The position numbers were made by a program, and so were the translations under genes. From NCBI RefSeq assembly GCF_030464885.1, contig NZ_JALPRJ010000031.1, forward strand, positions 38,356 to 102,355: DNA of 64,000 bases. The letters are read 5' to 3'. How positions within the stretch are numbered: the first letter of the stretch is position 1; every line of letters begins with the position of its first letter. The notes under the pieces were generated by a model. It was not told the DNA's origin. It saw only the letters and a list, made by a program, of their open reading frames with translations, and ran no database searches. Shown here piece by piece: positions 34,099 through 43,048 of this stretch. The stretch is from Caballeronia sp. SEWSISQ10-4 2 (GTDB lineage Bacteria; Pseudomonadota; Gammaproteobacteria; Burkholderiales; Burkholderiaceae).

Positions 34099-34473
34099 TT
34101 ACCGAAGCGCGTTCAGGTAACGGTTAACCTCAGTCAAGAGCGCCGAGTGGTATTGCTCCGGCAAGCACCTGTCGTCGCCGAGGGACATCAAATCCTCGAT
34201 CCTGTCGCGGAACGACTCGACAATATCTGCCCGCATCGCCACAGGCAGGTGCGCCAGCATTGCAACCAGCAATTCGCCAACGACCGCAAGGCGCGCGCCG
34301 TGTTGAACAACGGCGATACCGTTTCTCGTGGATAGGGTCGTGAGCAGATCGAGTAACGTGCCGTCGCTCGTTTCTTTAGATTCTTTGGACGGGACTGCCA
34401 GAGATTGCAGCGACGAATCCGGCAGGGTCTCAATGTCTGAATTGCAGATCTGCATTTTGACGTTACTGGGCAT
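34099..34473 (-). CDS. Hypothetical protein downstream of a chemoreceptor
   Basis: A 124-residue cytoplasmic protein, mainly helical (LLDLLTTLSTRNGIAVVQHG, GELLVAMLAHLPVAMRADIVESFRDRIEDLM). No signal, membrane segment or known motif. It starts 14 bases after the chemoreceptor stop on the same strand, so the two are probably one transcript. No clear ribosome site; the start could also be Met7. Function unknown, possibly linked to the chemoreceptor. Confidence 0.55.
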   Translation of the reverse strand: MPSNVKMQICNSDIETLPDSSLQSLAVPSKESKETSDGTLLDLLTTLSTRNGIAVVQHGARLAVVGELLVAMLAHLPVAMRADIVESFRDRIEDLMSLGDDRCLPEQYHSALLTEVNRYLNALR

Positions 34474-34487
34474 GATGAATTTCGTGA

Positions 34488-36203
34488 TCAGAAGGCTTCC
34501 CAGTCTGCTGCCGCCTTATTAGCTGTAGTGGCGGCAGGTTTATTAGCAATGACGGCCGGGGTAACCCTCGCCATCGCGGGTTCCGCGCGACGAGTGGTGG
34601 CAATCTTGGCCGCAGGCAGGCGAGGCCCGCTTTGCGGAGTCGCAATGTGTGATGTAATTTGCCCCGTCTCGGCGACCCTGAACACGGAAACGGCGTCCTT
34701 CAGCCTGGCTGCCTGCTCTTCAAGCGACTGTGCTGCAGCGGCGGCCTGCTCGACGAGCGCAGCGTTCTGTTGCGTCACTTCGTCCATCTGGCCGACAGCC
34801 TGATTGACCTGCTCGATGCCGCGGCTTTGCTCTTCGGACGCTGCGGCGATCTCACCGACGATATCGGAGACCTGTTTGATCGCCTGCTTCACCTGCCCCA
34901 TCGTGGCGCTGACTTCGGTTGCCTGCTTCGCGCCGTCCTGAATCGTTGTCACGGACGAACTGATCAGCTCCTTGATTTCCTTGGCAGCCGCGGCGGAACG
35001 CTGCGCCAGGCTGCGAACCTCACTGGCGACCACAGCAAAACCTCGCCCCTGTTCGCCAGCGCGTGCGGCTTCGACAGCTGCGTTCAGCGCGAGAATGTTC
35101 GTCTGGAAAGCGATGCCTTCAATGACGCCGGTGATTTCGGAAATCTTGCTTGAGCTACTGCTGATCAGACCGATCGTCCCGACCATGGCCTGAACGGAGT
35201 CATTACCTGTATCTGCCATGTCGGTGGCATGGGTGGCGAGCGCGTTCGCCTGACGGGCATTGTCGGCGGTCTGCTTTACCGTCTCGGTCAACTGCGTCAT
35301 GCTGGCCGCGGTTTCTTCAAGCGACGCCGCCTGTTCCTCCGTGCGGGCAGACAGGTCGGTATTGCCGCTTGCAATTTCGCGTGACGCCACAGCGACTGAC
35401 TCGGAGGACACCTTGATTCCGCGAACCGTATTGCTAAGCTGCTGATCCATTTTCTTCAGTGCTTCGAGAAGCTGGCCGGATTCGTCGCGAGACACGTTGA
35501 CAATGTCATTGCCGAGTTTTCCGGCAGCTATACGAGTTGCGACTTCAAGTGCGGTTTGCAGAGCAAACGTTACCGCGCGCACCACGCGAATGCCAAGAAT
35601 CATGGCCAGCAGAGACACGCAAGCTACTATCGCAATGGATATATATCGAACGTGGCTAGCAGAAACGAGGTTGTCATTTACCGTTGCCTGAGCAGTGGAC
35701 TGCACATACTGTTTCATGTCGGTCAGAATGCCGAATACCTGATTGGCATTGTCCTTCACCTCAAGCCGGTTGACCTCCGCCCCGCCCTTGATATCGCCCG
35801 CTTCGATTCGCTCGACCTGGTGCTTCATGCCGGCCTGCATGCGCTGGTAGGCGCTCTGCAAATTCGTGATCGCGGCGGCTTGCATGCCGCCGTCGCTGTG
35901 CGCAGCAAGCGCGGTCAGCGCTTTGTCTACAGCAGAAAAGTGCTCGTTATTTTCCCGCTTCCATGTCGCGATTGATGCCGGGTCGCCGATAGCGATCATG
36001 CGCAGGATATTGATATCGGATCGGGTGAGCAAGCCGTCGATCTCGCCAATAGCTAGCGCGTCATGGAAGTCGCGCTGATACATCTCGGCCGATCGCTCAT
36101 TCGATTGATCGAGCTGTACGAGAAAGTACACGCTTAAGCTCACCATGCTAAGGACAAGCAGGACAACGACTGACAGAAGCTTTTTACTTACGGTCCATTT
36201 CAT
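34488..36203 (-). CDS. Methyl-accepting chemotaxis protein with 4-helix-bundle sensor and CheR tether
   Basis: A 571-residue chemoreceptor: TM1 at about 9-30, a periplasmic four-helix-bundle ligand domain to about 190, TM2 at about 190-212, a HAMP-like linker, then the cytoplasmic signalling rod with the tip IEGIAFQTNILALNAAVEAA and RGFAVVASEVRSLAQRSAAAAKEI. The last five residues, DWEAF (567-571), match the xWxxF CheR/CheB-docking pentapeptide of high-abundance receptors such as Tar and Tsr. Co-transcribed with the small hypothetical gene. The ligand is unknown. Confidence 0.95.
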   Translation of the reverse strand: MKWTVSKKLLSVVVLLVLSMVSLSVYFLVQLDQSNERSAEMYQRDFHDALAIGEIDGLLTRSDINILRMIAIGDPASIATWKRENNEHFSAVDKALTALAAHSDGGMQAAAITNLQSAYQRMQAGMKHQVERIEAGDIKGGAEVNRLEVKDNANQVFGILTDMKQYVQSTAQATVNDNLVSASHVRYISIAIVACVSLLAMILGIRVVRAVTFALQTALEVATRIAAGKLGNDIVNVSRDESGQLLEALKKMDQQLSNTVRGIKVSSESVAVASREIASGNTDLSARTEEQAASLEETAASMTQLTETVKQTADNARQANALATHATDMADTGNDSVQAMVGTIGLISSSSSKISEITGVIEGIAFQTNILALNAAVEAARAGEQGRGFAVVASEVRSLAQRSAAAAKEIKELISSSVTTIQDGAKQATEVSATMGQVKQAIKQVSDIVGEIAAASEEQSRGIEQVNQAVGQMDEVTQQNAALVEQAAAAAQSLEEQAARLKDAVSVFRVAETGQITSHIATPQSGPRLPAAKIATTRRAEPAMARVTPAVIANKPAATTANKAAADWEAF

Positions 36204-36338
36204 AACCTACCCCGAATTTATATTTGGCTTGTATGTAAAGCGAGGGGCAAATGTTAGGTGAATCGAATAATTCTGGTAAGCGTAAACACTGTCGGTCAAT
36301 GCTGAAATTTATGTAGGGAATTACTTCATTCTAGTAGG

Positions 36339-37208
36339 CTAGTCGTTGTCTTTTGCAACGTCCGCGCCCGCAATTTGATGGCGCGCCAGTGACGCCGCGA
36401 CAAAGTCCGACGCTTTCATGTCCTCGACAAACTTCGAGAGATACGCGGCCGCTTCATCGCCCTTTGCTTTTGGGACCCCCATCGCCTGACGGATTACCAT
36501 GAAACGTTGATCGAGCAGCCGCAATCCACTTGTCTTCGCGGCATCTCTTTCGAGCTGTTGCTTGACGCCCGCGGCCACGTCCAGATGCTGATCCAGGAAA
36601 CCTTGCACCACTGCGGGGGACGTCGGGATCCGCACAATCTTCGCGCGATGCAATTCGCGCGTGAGGAACAAATCGTACGCGCTGTCTTTGCCAACGGCGA
36701 CAGTCACGCCCGCTTGATCGACCTGATCGTTGGTGGTAATCGGCGACGTGTCGCGCACCAGATAAAAGCCTTCAATCAACACATACGGTTTCGTGAAACT
36801 GATTTCTTGTCCGCGCTTCGGATCGACGGCGAAGAAGCCGATGTCGGCCTTGTCCTGGTTGAGGTTATCCACGGATGCGCCCGCCGACCTGACCACGATC
36901 AGTTGCAGCGGCACACCGAGACGGCTGGCGAGTTCGGTGGCGAGATCGACCGATACGCCGACCGCCTTGCCGGTTGCTGGATCGATACTCGCCAGCACCG
37001 GATTCCCGAGATTGATAGAGGCGCGCAGCGTGCCGCCCGGCGCGAATACTTTCACCATGGATTCACCTGCCTCTTTTGCGGATTGTGCAGCGGATGGTTG
37101 TGTGAGGTTCGCGCCCTGGGTCTGGGCGAAGGCGGAAACGGACAGGGCGGCGCTGACTGCCACCACGACTGACAGCGTTGCAATGAGACCCCTCGAAAGC
37201 TTCGTCAT
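36339..37208 (-). CDS. Family 3 amino-acid-type solute-binding protein
   Basis: A 289-residue exported protein (signal peptide to about 29, cleavage after AFA) with the SBP_bac_3 fold: NLGNPVLASIDPATGKAVGVSVDLATELASRLGVP, DIGFFAVDPKRGQEISFTKPYVLIEGFYLV and the later LRLLDQRFMVIRQAMGVPK. No permease or ATPase is adjacent. It is followed 135 bases later by the chemoreceptor on the same strand, so it may serve as a sensing partner rather than a transporter component. Amino acid or small organic acid ligand. Confidence 0.88.
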   Translation of the reverse strand: MTKLSRGLIATLSVVVAVSAALSVSAFAQTQGANLTQPSAAQSAKEAGESMVKVFAPGGTLRASINLGNPVLASIDPATGKAVGVSVDLATELASRLGVPLQLIVVRSAGASVDNLNQDKADIGFFAVDPKRGQEISFTKPYVLIEGFYLVRDTSPITTNDQVDQAGVTVAVGKDSAYDLFLTRELHRAKIVRIPTSPAVVQGFLDQHLDVAAGVKQQLERDAAKTSGLRLLDQRFMVIRQAMGVPKAKGDEAAAYLSKFVEDMKASDFVAASLARHQIAGADVAKDND

Positions 37209-37474
37209 CTTGGGATGCCCTTGATTTAGCGAACCAGCACTGCCTTATACAAGCTACAAGCTCTCGTCGGACGGACTGCCCAACAGCGGTTGGAAGCCGC
37301 TGCGCATTGCTTCGAACCCATCGCGGGCGACGTTCGCTCCTTGATTTCGGCTTGACAGCCCGAATGTCAGCGCCGATGCTGATTGTCGACTATCCATGCA
37401 ATGGTGTCGAACGACTGAAAGTGCCGGAGCAAGTGCGATGCAAGCGCAACCCTTCTCGCTATGGAACACGAGTC

Positions 37475-38386
37475 ATGAACAGCGACGGACTCCCCATCAT
37501 TGATTGCCATCAGCACTTCTACGACGCCCGACGTTTGCACTACCCTGTATTCGCACAGCGCAGTGCAGGGTTCGAGGATCTCGTAGGCGATTACAGCGCG
37601 TTGCCCACTACGTATCTTCCCGAAGACTATGCGCACGACACCCAGGGGTTGAACGTCGTAGGGACGGTCTGGGCGGAGTTCATTTCAGACAATCCCGTCG
37701 ACGAAGTGCGATGGGCGGATGAGTTGATGCACGCGGCCACCCGCCCCACCGGCATGATTGCTCTCGTCGACTTTCTCAGTCCCGATTTGAAACACACGCT
37801 GGATGCTTATGCTTCGACCCAACACGTCCGGTGCGTGCGTCAGCATATGGGCTGGCATTCGGAGAACCCGCTGTTGCGTTACGCGCAACGGCCCGATCTT
37901 CTGTCCGATCTCGCGTGGCGCCGAGGAATTGACTTGCTTCGCGGTCGCGGCTTGCTCTGCGAGATCGAGATATTCGCGCCCCAATTGCGCGAGTTCGCAT
38001 CGATGGCCGCTGCGTATCCGGATATCCAGTTTGTCCTGCCCGTGATGGGCTGGCCCATCGACCTGACGAGCGCCGGCCAGGCGACGTGGAAGCGCGCACT
38101 CGTAGCCGTTGGCAAGTGCCCCAACGTCGCGATCAAGATCTTCGGGCTGGAATGCATCTTCGGTATCCACTGGACGGTCGCCCAGGTGCGCCCGTGGATC
38201 CTTCAGGCCATCGAGATTTTTGGCCCTGCGCGCAGTATGTTCGCGAGCCACATGCCGATCTGCAAGCTCGCTTGCAGCTTTCAACATCTCTATGGTGCGT
38301 ATCTTGAGGTGATAGAGGACTTCAGCTCGTCGGAAAAGCGCCAAGTGCTACACGACACGGCTGCCGGAATCTACAAGATAGCCTGA
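37475..38386 (+). CDS. Amidohydrolase-2 family protein with altered metal-site residues
   Basis: A 303-residue TIM-barrel amidohydrolase (PF04909-like, relatives: lactonases and 2-pyrone-dicarboxylate lactonase). The first metal motif is present as His12-Gln-His14 in DCHQHFYD, and VRQHMGWHSEN keeps the following His. The usual NHxGxP/DHxGxP segment reads LPVMGWP, so Val190 replaces the expected His, and MFASHMPICKL has His259 where Asp or Asn is usual. It may bind metal differently or be weakened. The ATG at 37475 is chosen; the upstream extension is not protein-like. Divergent from the binding-protein gene. Confidence 0.8.
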   Translation: MNSDGLPIIDCHQHFYDARRLHYPVFAQRSAGFEDLVGDYSALPTTYLPEDYAHDTQGLNVVGTVWAEFISDNPVDEVRWADELMHAATRPTGMIALVDFLSPDLKHTLDAYASTQHVRCVRQHMGWHSENPLLRYAQRPDLLSDLAWRRGIDLLRGRGLLCEIEIFAPQLREFASMAAAYPDIQFVLPVMGWPIDLTSAGQATWKRALVAVGKCPNVAIKIFGLECIFGIHWTVAQVRPWILQAIEIFGPARSMFASHMPICKLACSFQHLYGAYLEVIEDFSSSEKRQVLHDTAAGIYKIA

Positions 38387-38413
38387 GAAATATTGGTAGG
38401 CGCCTACGCGCGC

Positions 38414-39964
38414 TCAAGCGCTCTTGGACGGCATCAGGCCGTCGCCGCGGTTGACGCTGCACTGGACCGCCCAGCGGCCGTCGAGAGCAGGCGTAATGTA
38501 GCCGATCTTTTCCACCGGCTGCTTCGTGACGGGGTGCCGTCCGTTGAATTCGATCCAGCCACCGCCTTGGTCGACCGCGCGCCAACTGGCTTCGCGGATC
38601 GCGGATTGGTCGTCGCCCGGCAGCGCGTCTTTGCGCAACTTGCCGACCTTGCTCGGGTCGGAGCCGAAGGCACGGAAATAGTCGTCACGGTCCGCAACCA
38701 CAATATAGAGGTCGCGGTCGCGAAAGCCGCCCTTCGGGTCGTGAAATCGGCGCACAGCGTTTTCCGGCCCCTCGGCGTCGACCCGCCGGGCCGCACGTTC
38801 GGCCATGGCCCGGGCCTCGTCGGCACAGCCCTGGCGCAGCCGGATATATTTAACCCCATCGCTCAGTCGATCGGCACGAGCCTGCAGCTGACTCGCCGTT
38901 TCCACCGACCCGCCGACCATCTGACCATTGCGCTGGGTGATGTCATCCAGCACTTCGACCGCCTGGGCAATCTCCTGCAACCCGGTGGTCTGCTCGCTGC
39001 TCGACCGCGCGACGTCGCGCAGCAAAGCGGCCACCTCGCTGACCGCGTCGACCGCACGCGTCAACAGGTTCCGGCTGCCTTCGATGGCTTGCACCCCATC
39101 AGTCACCTCGTCGCGAGAATGCTGGATCAGTTTCTTGACTTCCGCTGCTGCTTGCGCGCTGCGCTGCGCCAATGCACGCACTTCGGCGGCGACTACGGCA
39201 AAACCGCGGCCGGAATCGCCGGCCCGGGCGGCCTCCACCGCGGCGTTAAGCGCGAGGATATTGGTCTGGAAGGCGATACCGTCGATCACGCCGAGCATCT
39301 CTCCCATCTCGTGCGAACGCTGCTCGATGCGCTCGATGCTTTCGACCGAAGCGCGCACCGCCGCCTGCCCCGCGACCGCATCGGCATGCGCACGAGCGGA
39401 CCGCTCATCGGCTTGCTGCGTCTGATCGGTGTTGTAGCGCACGGCTTCCAGCAAGGCTTCGAGCGCGGCACGGGTCTGCTCCAGGCTGGCAGCCTGCGAT
39501 TCGGTGCGCTGCGACAGCAAGGTGGCATGTTGGGTCGCCTGGGCCCCGCCCATGGCGATCAGTTCGGCTTCGCTGCGGATGCGCGCCACCACCTGCGACA
39601 ACTGGTAGGCGAGCAGGCGACCCTGTTCGCCCAGCGCCGCCAGTTCGTCGCGCCCCGGCAAAGACACGTCCCGCACCAGATCGCCGTCGCACAGCGCATT
39701 CAACTGGGCCCGCAAGGTCGAGATCGCATGGATCAGGCCGGCCCCGAACAGCCCGAAAATCACCAGGAACTGCGCCAATCCCAACACAGCGCCATAGCCG
39801 CCGTACCAGCGCGCCGCCGCGATGGCGCCGATAGCGCTAAGCGCGGCAATCGTCCACTGCACCCGCAGGTTCCAGCGGCGCAATGCCGACCTGAGCGGGA
39901 GAGAGAGGGATTGTGCGTGGGACAGGCCGGCGGTAACGCGTGGCGTCTCTTTATAGGTTGACAT
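38414..39964 (-). CDS. Chemoreceptor-like protein with a C-terminal Cache-like domain
   Basis: A 516-residue protein. TM1 (about 36-52) and TM2 (about 58-80) are separated by only five residues, so there is no periplasmic sensor. The signalling domain follows, with tip VIDGIAFQTNILALNAAVEAA at 226-246. Residues about 380-506 resemble a single Cache domain (DLYIVVADRDDYFRAFGSDPSKVGK, GGGWIEFNGRHPVTKQPVEKIGY, DGRWAVQCSV), here cytoplasmic and after the signalling part. The order is inverted relative to ordinary receptors. The start at 39964 is used since the longer upstream frame lacks protein character. Confidence 0.88.
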   Translation of the reverse strand: MSTYKETPRVTAGLSHAQSLSLPLRSALRRWNLRVQWTIAALSAIGAIAAARWYGGYGAVLGLAQFLVIFGLFGAGLIHAISTLRAQLNALCDGDLVRDVSLPGRDELAALGEQGRLLAYQLSQVVARIRSEAELIAMGGAQATQHATLLSQRTESQAASLEQTRAALEALLEAVRYNTDQTQQADERSARAHADAVAGQAAVRASVESIERIEQRSHEMGEMLGVIDGIAFQTNILALNAAVEAARAGDSGRGFAVVAAEVRALAQRSAQAAAEVKKLIQHSRDEVTDGVQAIEGSRNLLTRAVDAVSEVAALLRDVARSSSEQTTGLQEIAQAVEVLDDITQRNGQMVGGSVETASQLQARADRLSDGVKYIRLRQGCADEARAMAERAARRVDAEGPENAVRRFHDPKGGFRDRDLYIVVADRDDYFRAFGSDPSKVGKLRKDALPGDDQSAIREASWRAVDQGGGWIEFNGRHPVTKQPVEKIGYITPALDGRWAVQCSVNRGDGLMPSKSA

Positions 39965-40498
39965 GGATATTGCCCGAACCGTATTTGGCTTTTGCCTTCG
40001 ATCGCTGGCCAGGTGCGTGGGATGCAACCCGAGAGCACGTCGCTGGCGTGCATGTTCTTCTGTTCCGGGAGACGCCTCCGTAAGCGAGGCCGTCACGGAA
40101 CACATCGCTCCGGCAAACCTCCGTCTCCCTCGAGTTCGCTGTGCGCGGCGCTCACCGCAAAGCCCACGCCCATGGGGCAAGTTTGCCATAGCGGGGGGGA
40201 GCGCGGTTATCGTAAACGCCCTCCTCTCGCCTCTATTCTTCTTATCGGATGAAGGCGCTCCGGCATGCTGTGGTACGCCCAGGCGCCGCCGTCCGATCCG
40301 GCTGGACCCAGCCGAGCTGGGCATACGCACGGCCCGAGCCGTTGAGCCAGACACAAGATTTGTTTATTGCCGGCCAACACAATTAGTCGTTGGACGAGAC
40401 AAATTGGCCTTCGAATACTGAGCCTTATCCGCAGCCCGTGTTTGCCGCGCAAGCACACGCCTGTTTTCCGCTCACCCTCGACACCGAAGGATCCGCTC
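39965..40498. other. Divergent intergenic region
   Basis: 534 bases between the inverted-order chemoreceptor and the LivK-type gene. The frame of the latter extends back to 40367 but the composition is not protein-like before 40499. No repeat, RNA or operator was recognised. Confidence 0.45.
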
Positions 40499-41665
40499 GT
40501 GACCTCCTCTTCCCGCACGCTTCGTCTCTCGCTTCCCGCTTGCTCCGCCCTGGCCACCGCGGTTCTCCTGACGACAAGCGCACCCAGCTTCGCCGCCGAT
40601 CCCGCCGTGGTCCTGATCGGCCACGCCGCACCGCTGACCGGGCAGCTCTCCCACATGGGCAAGGACAGCGAGAATGCGGCCCGGCTGGCTATCGACGAGA
40701 TCAACGGCCAGCATCCCGTGATCGGCGGAAAGCCAGTCAGGTTCCAGCTCGATTCCCAGGATGACGCCGCCGATCCACGCACCGGCACGCAGGTCGCGCA
40801 GAAGCTCGTTGACGACGGCGTGGTGGCCGTCGTGGGCGACATCAATTCGGGCGTCTCCATTCCGGCGTCGAAGATCTATAGCGAAGCGGGCATCGTGCAG
40901 ATCTCGCAAGGGTCGACCAACCCCGCGTACACCCTGCAGGGATACAAGACCGCGTTTCGCGTAGTCGCTACCGACGCGCTCCAGGGACCGGCGCTCGCCC
41001 ATTACGCACTCGACTCGCTGCATGCGAAGCGGATTGCGATCGTCGACGATTCCACGGCCTACGGTCAGGGACTCGCCGATGAATTCGAAAAAACCGCGAA
41101 GGCGAAGGGCAGCACGATCGTCACGCGCGAAGCGACCAACGACAAGGCAACTGATTTTCGCGCGATCCTGACGAAGATCAAGGGTCTGCGTCCCGACGTC
41201 ATCATGTACGGCGGCTCGGACGCGACTGCGGGACCTCTGGCCAAGCAAGCGGGAAACCTCGGGATAACAGCGAAGGTGCTGGGCGGCGATGGCGCCTGCA
41301 CGGACAAGATGATCGATCTGGCCGGCGATGCTATCGGCAACGTGACGTGTTCAGAAGCAGGGCTCGCGCTCTCGAAGATGCCCAAGGGACAGGACTTCGA
41401 AAAGCGTTATATTACTCGTTTCAAGACGCCTATAGATGCGTACGCGCCGTTCACCTACGACGCCGTCTACGTGATCTACAACGCGATGAAACGCGCCGAC
41501 TCGACCGAGCGGACCAGGATTCTTGCCGCGATGCCATCGACTCAGTATGACGGCGTGATCGGCCGTATCGCCTTCGATCCGCATGGCGACCTGAAGGACG
41601 CAGCCATCACCATCTACGAATTCAAGGACAAGAAGAAGACGGTGATGGACGTCGTCAAGATGTGA
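40499..41665 (+). CDS. Branched-chain amino-acid-type ABC substrate-binding protein (LivK family)
   Basis: A 388-residue exported protein: signal peptide (LPACSALATAVLLTTSAPSFAA) then a type-1 periplasmic-binding fold (VVLIGHAAPLTGQLSHMGKDSENAARLAIDEING, the FRVVATDALQGPALAHYA loop, and DVIMYGGSDATAGPLAKQAG). Start is GTG at 40499 with AAGGA 7 bases upstream. No permease or ATPase genes are adjacent, so it either works with a transporter encoded elsewhere or serves sensing. Ligand likely a branched or aromatic amino acid, amide or similar. Confidence 0.92.
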   Translation: MTSSSRTLRLSLPACSALATAVLLTTSAPSFAADPAVVLIGHAAPLTGQLSHMGKDSENAARLAIDEINGQHPVIGGKPVRFQLDSQDDAADPRTGTQVAQKLVDDGVVAVVGDINSGVSIPASKIYSEAGIVQISQGSTNPAYTLQGYKTAFRVVATDALQGPALAHYALDSLHAKRIAIVDDSTAYGQGLADEFEKTAKAKGSTIVTREATNDKATDFRAILTKIKGLRPDVIMYGGSDATAGPLAKQAGNLGITAKVLGGDGACTDKMIDLAGDAIGNVTCSEAGLALSKMPKGQDFEKRYITRFKTPIDAYAPFTYDAVYVIYNAMKRADSTERTRILAAMPSTQYDGVIGRIAFDPHGDLKDAAITIYEFKDKKKTVMDVVKM

Positions 41666-41692
41666 GGTTTGCGCCGTGAGCCGAGATTGACC

Positions 41693-41727
41693 GTGTTCCC
41701 GGGCGAACCGCCGTTACTCGGGAACAC
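41693..41727. terminator. Hairpin between convergent genes
   Basis: A perfect 9-base stem, GTGTTCCCG at 41693-41701 and CGGGAACAC at 41719-41727, with a 17-base loop. It lies between the LivK-type gene (ends 41665, plus) and the porin (ends 41735, minus). No T-run follows on either strand, so it may be a weak bidirectional terminator. Confidence 0.4.
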
Positions 41728-41734
41728 CTCACAC

Positions 41735-42883
41735 TCAGAACTTGTGCCGTATCGCGAGCCGCACGACAACCTGCTTCGACGTAGACGACGCATCCGCCGC
41801 ACCCGGAACGTAGGCCTGATCCAGCGCAGTCCCGGTTTTGTCTCCGCCGACCGACTGGAACGCAGCCTGAGCGTAGAAATCGGTACGCTTGGACAGCAAG
41901 TAGTCGGCCATCAACCCCACCGATTGATAGTTCGGATGGCTGGTGCCGATGCTGGCGTTATCGGTAGCGCGCGTATAGACATACTGTGCGCCGACAAAAA
42001 ACGCCGGCGTAAATTGATACTTGCCGTTGATCTCGAAGTTATTAAACTTGAGCGACGATATGGACCCGCCCACTGGCACGATCGATCCAGAGATGTAGGT
42101 AGTGGAAGTCGGATCGGACAGGTTCGTGTTGGTGTATGCAAAGCCGACCGTGGCATTGCCCATCGTGTAATTGATGCCCGCCCCGAAGATGCGCAGACGC
42201 TGCGCGAGGAAGTTCTGGTCGGTCGTCGGGATGGCGCCGTTCGCCGTGCCCGAGGGATTGTCCGAATTCAAATACGCCGCCGCAATCAGCAAACCGCCGT
42301 AGGTGTATTGCGCGCCCACACTCATTAAACGATTGTTGGCAAAACCTCCGGCCACGTTACTGAATCCATACATACCGCCGAATTGAAAACCGGCCCACGT
42401 CGGACTCGTGTATTTCACCGTGTTATTCACGCGGAATGAATTGTCGGTATTGTCGTTATCGTACGGATGCGCGAACAGATAACCCGCCCAATTTCCGTTA
42501 GCGGTTGTCTGCGCGAGAAAGTCGACCACTGAATCGTATTGACGGCCCAACGTGACCGTTCCGTAGGTGGCGTCGCTCAGGCCCACAAAAGCCTGCCGGC
42601 CGAACTCCAGCCCGCCTTGGCCCAACCGTCCGTTGTTCACGTTAAAACCATTTTCGAGTGTGAAGATCGCCTTGACGCCACCGCCCAGGTCTTCTGCTCC
42701 CTTCAATCCCCAGCGGCTGCCCTGCGCGTAGCCGCTCTGCAATTCATAATCCTTTTTGCCGTTGACGTTATTCGTATAGTCGAACCCCTCGTCGATTACC
42801 CCATAGAGCGTCACGCTGTTTTGGGCATGCGCGCCCGCGACGAACAGGCATGACAAAGTCATGCAGATTGCTTGTTTTTTCAT
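41735..42883 (-). CDS. Gram-negative general porin
   Basis: A 382-residue outer-membrane porin: signal peptide to about residue 20 (cleavage after AHA), first strand NSVTLYGVIDEGFDYTNN, L3-type acidic loop region near 95-130, 16-strand periodicity and a terminal Phe (VRLAIRHKF). GGAG precedes the ATG by 6-7 bases. It is the gene after the betaine-type ABC operon on the same strand, separated by a hairpin, so it may be expressed with it or alone. Confidence 0.93.
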   Translation of the reverse strand: MKKQAICMTLSCLFVAGAHAQNSVTLYGVIDEGFDYTNNVNGKKDYELQSGYAQGSRWGLKGAEDLGGGVKAIFTLENGFNVNNGRLGQGGLEFGRQAFVGLSDATYGTVTLGRQYDSVVDFLAQTTANGNWAGYLFAHPYDNDNTDNSFRVNNTVKYTSPTWAGFQFGGMYGFSNVAGGFANNRLMSVGAQYTYGGLLIAAAYLNSDNPSGTANGAIPTTDQNFLAQRLRIFGAGINYTMGNATVGFAYTNTNLSDPTSTTYISGSIVPVGGSISSLKFNNFEINGKYQFTPAFFVGAQYVYTRATDNASIGTSHPNYQSVGLMADYLLSKRTDFYAQAAFQSVGGDKTGTALDQAYVPGAADASSTSKQVVVRLAIRHKF

Positions 42884-42991
42884 TGATGGCTCCGAAACCG
42901 TAAACCCGGCGTGTCGCCGGTGTGGACCTGCTTTTTTTATGACGCTTTTATTGATGCTTTTTATTCATCGCCCGGTATGGGCGTGTGTAAC

Positions 42992-43014
42992 CAGGGCCCG
43001 TGATACGGGCCCTG
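42992..43014 (-). terminator. Hairpin after the ProV-type gene
   Basis: CAGGGCCCG at 42992-43000 and CGGGCCCTG at 43006-43014 form a perfect 9-base stem with a 5-base loop. It lies 35 bases after the ProV-type stop and 108 bases before the porin start. There is no T-run, so it could reduce read-through into the porin or stabilise the 3' end. Confidence 0.55.
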
Positions 43015-43048
43015 TCCTGCTCTCAGTCAAACCTGCTTACTGACCGGG

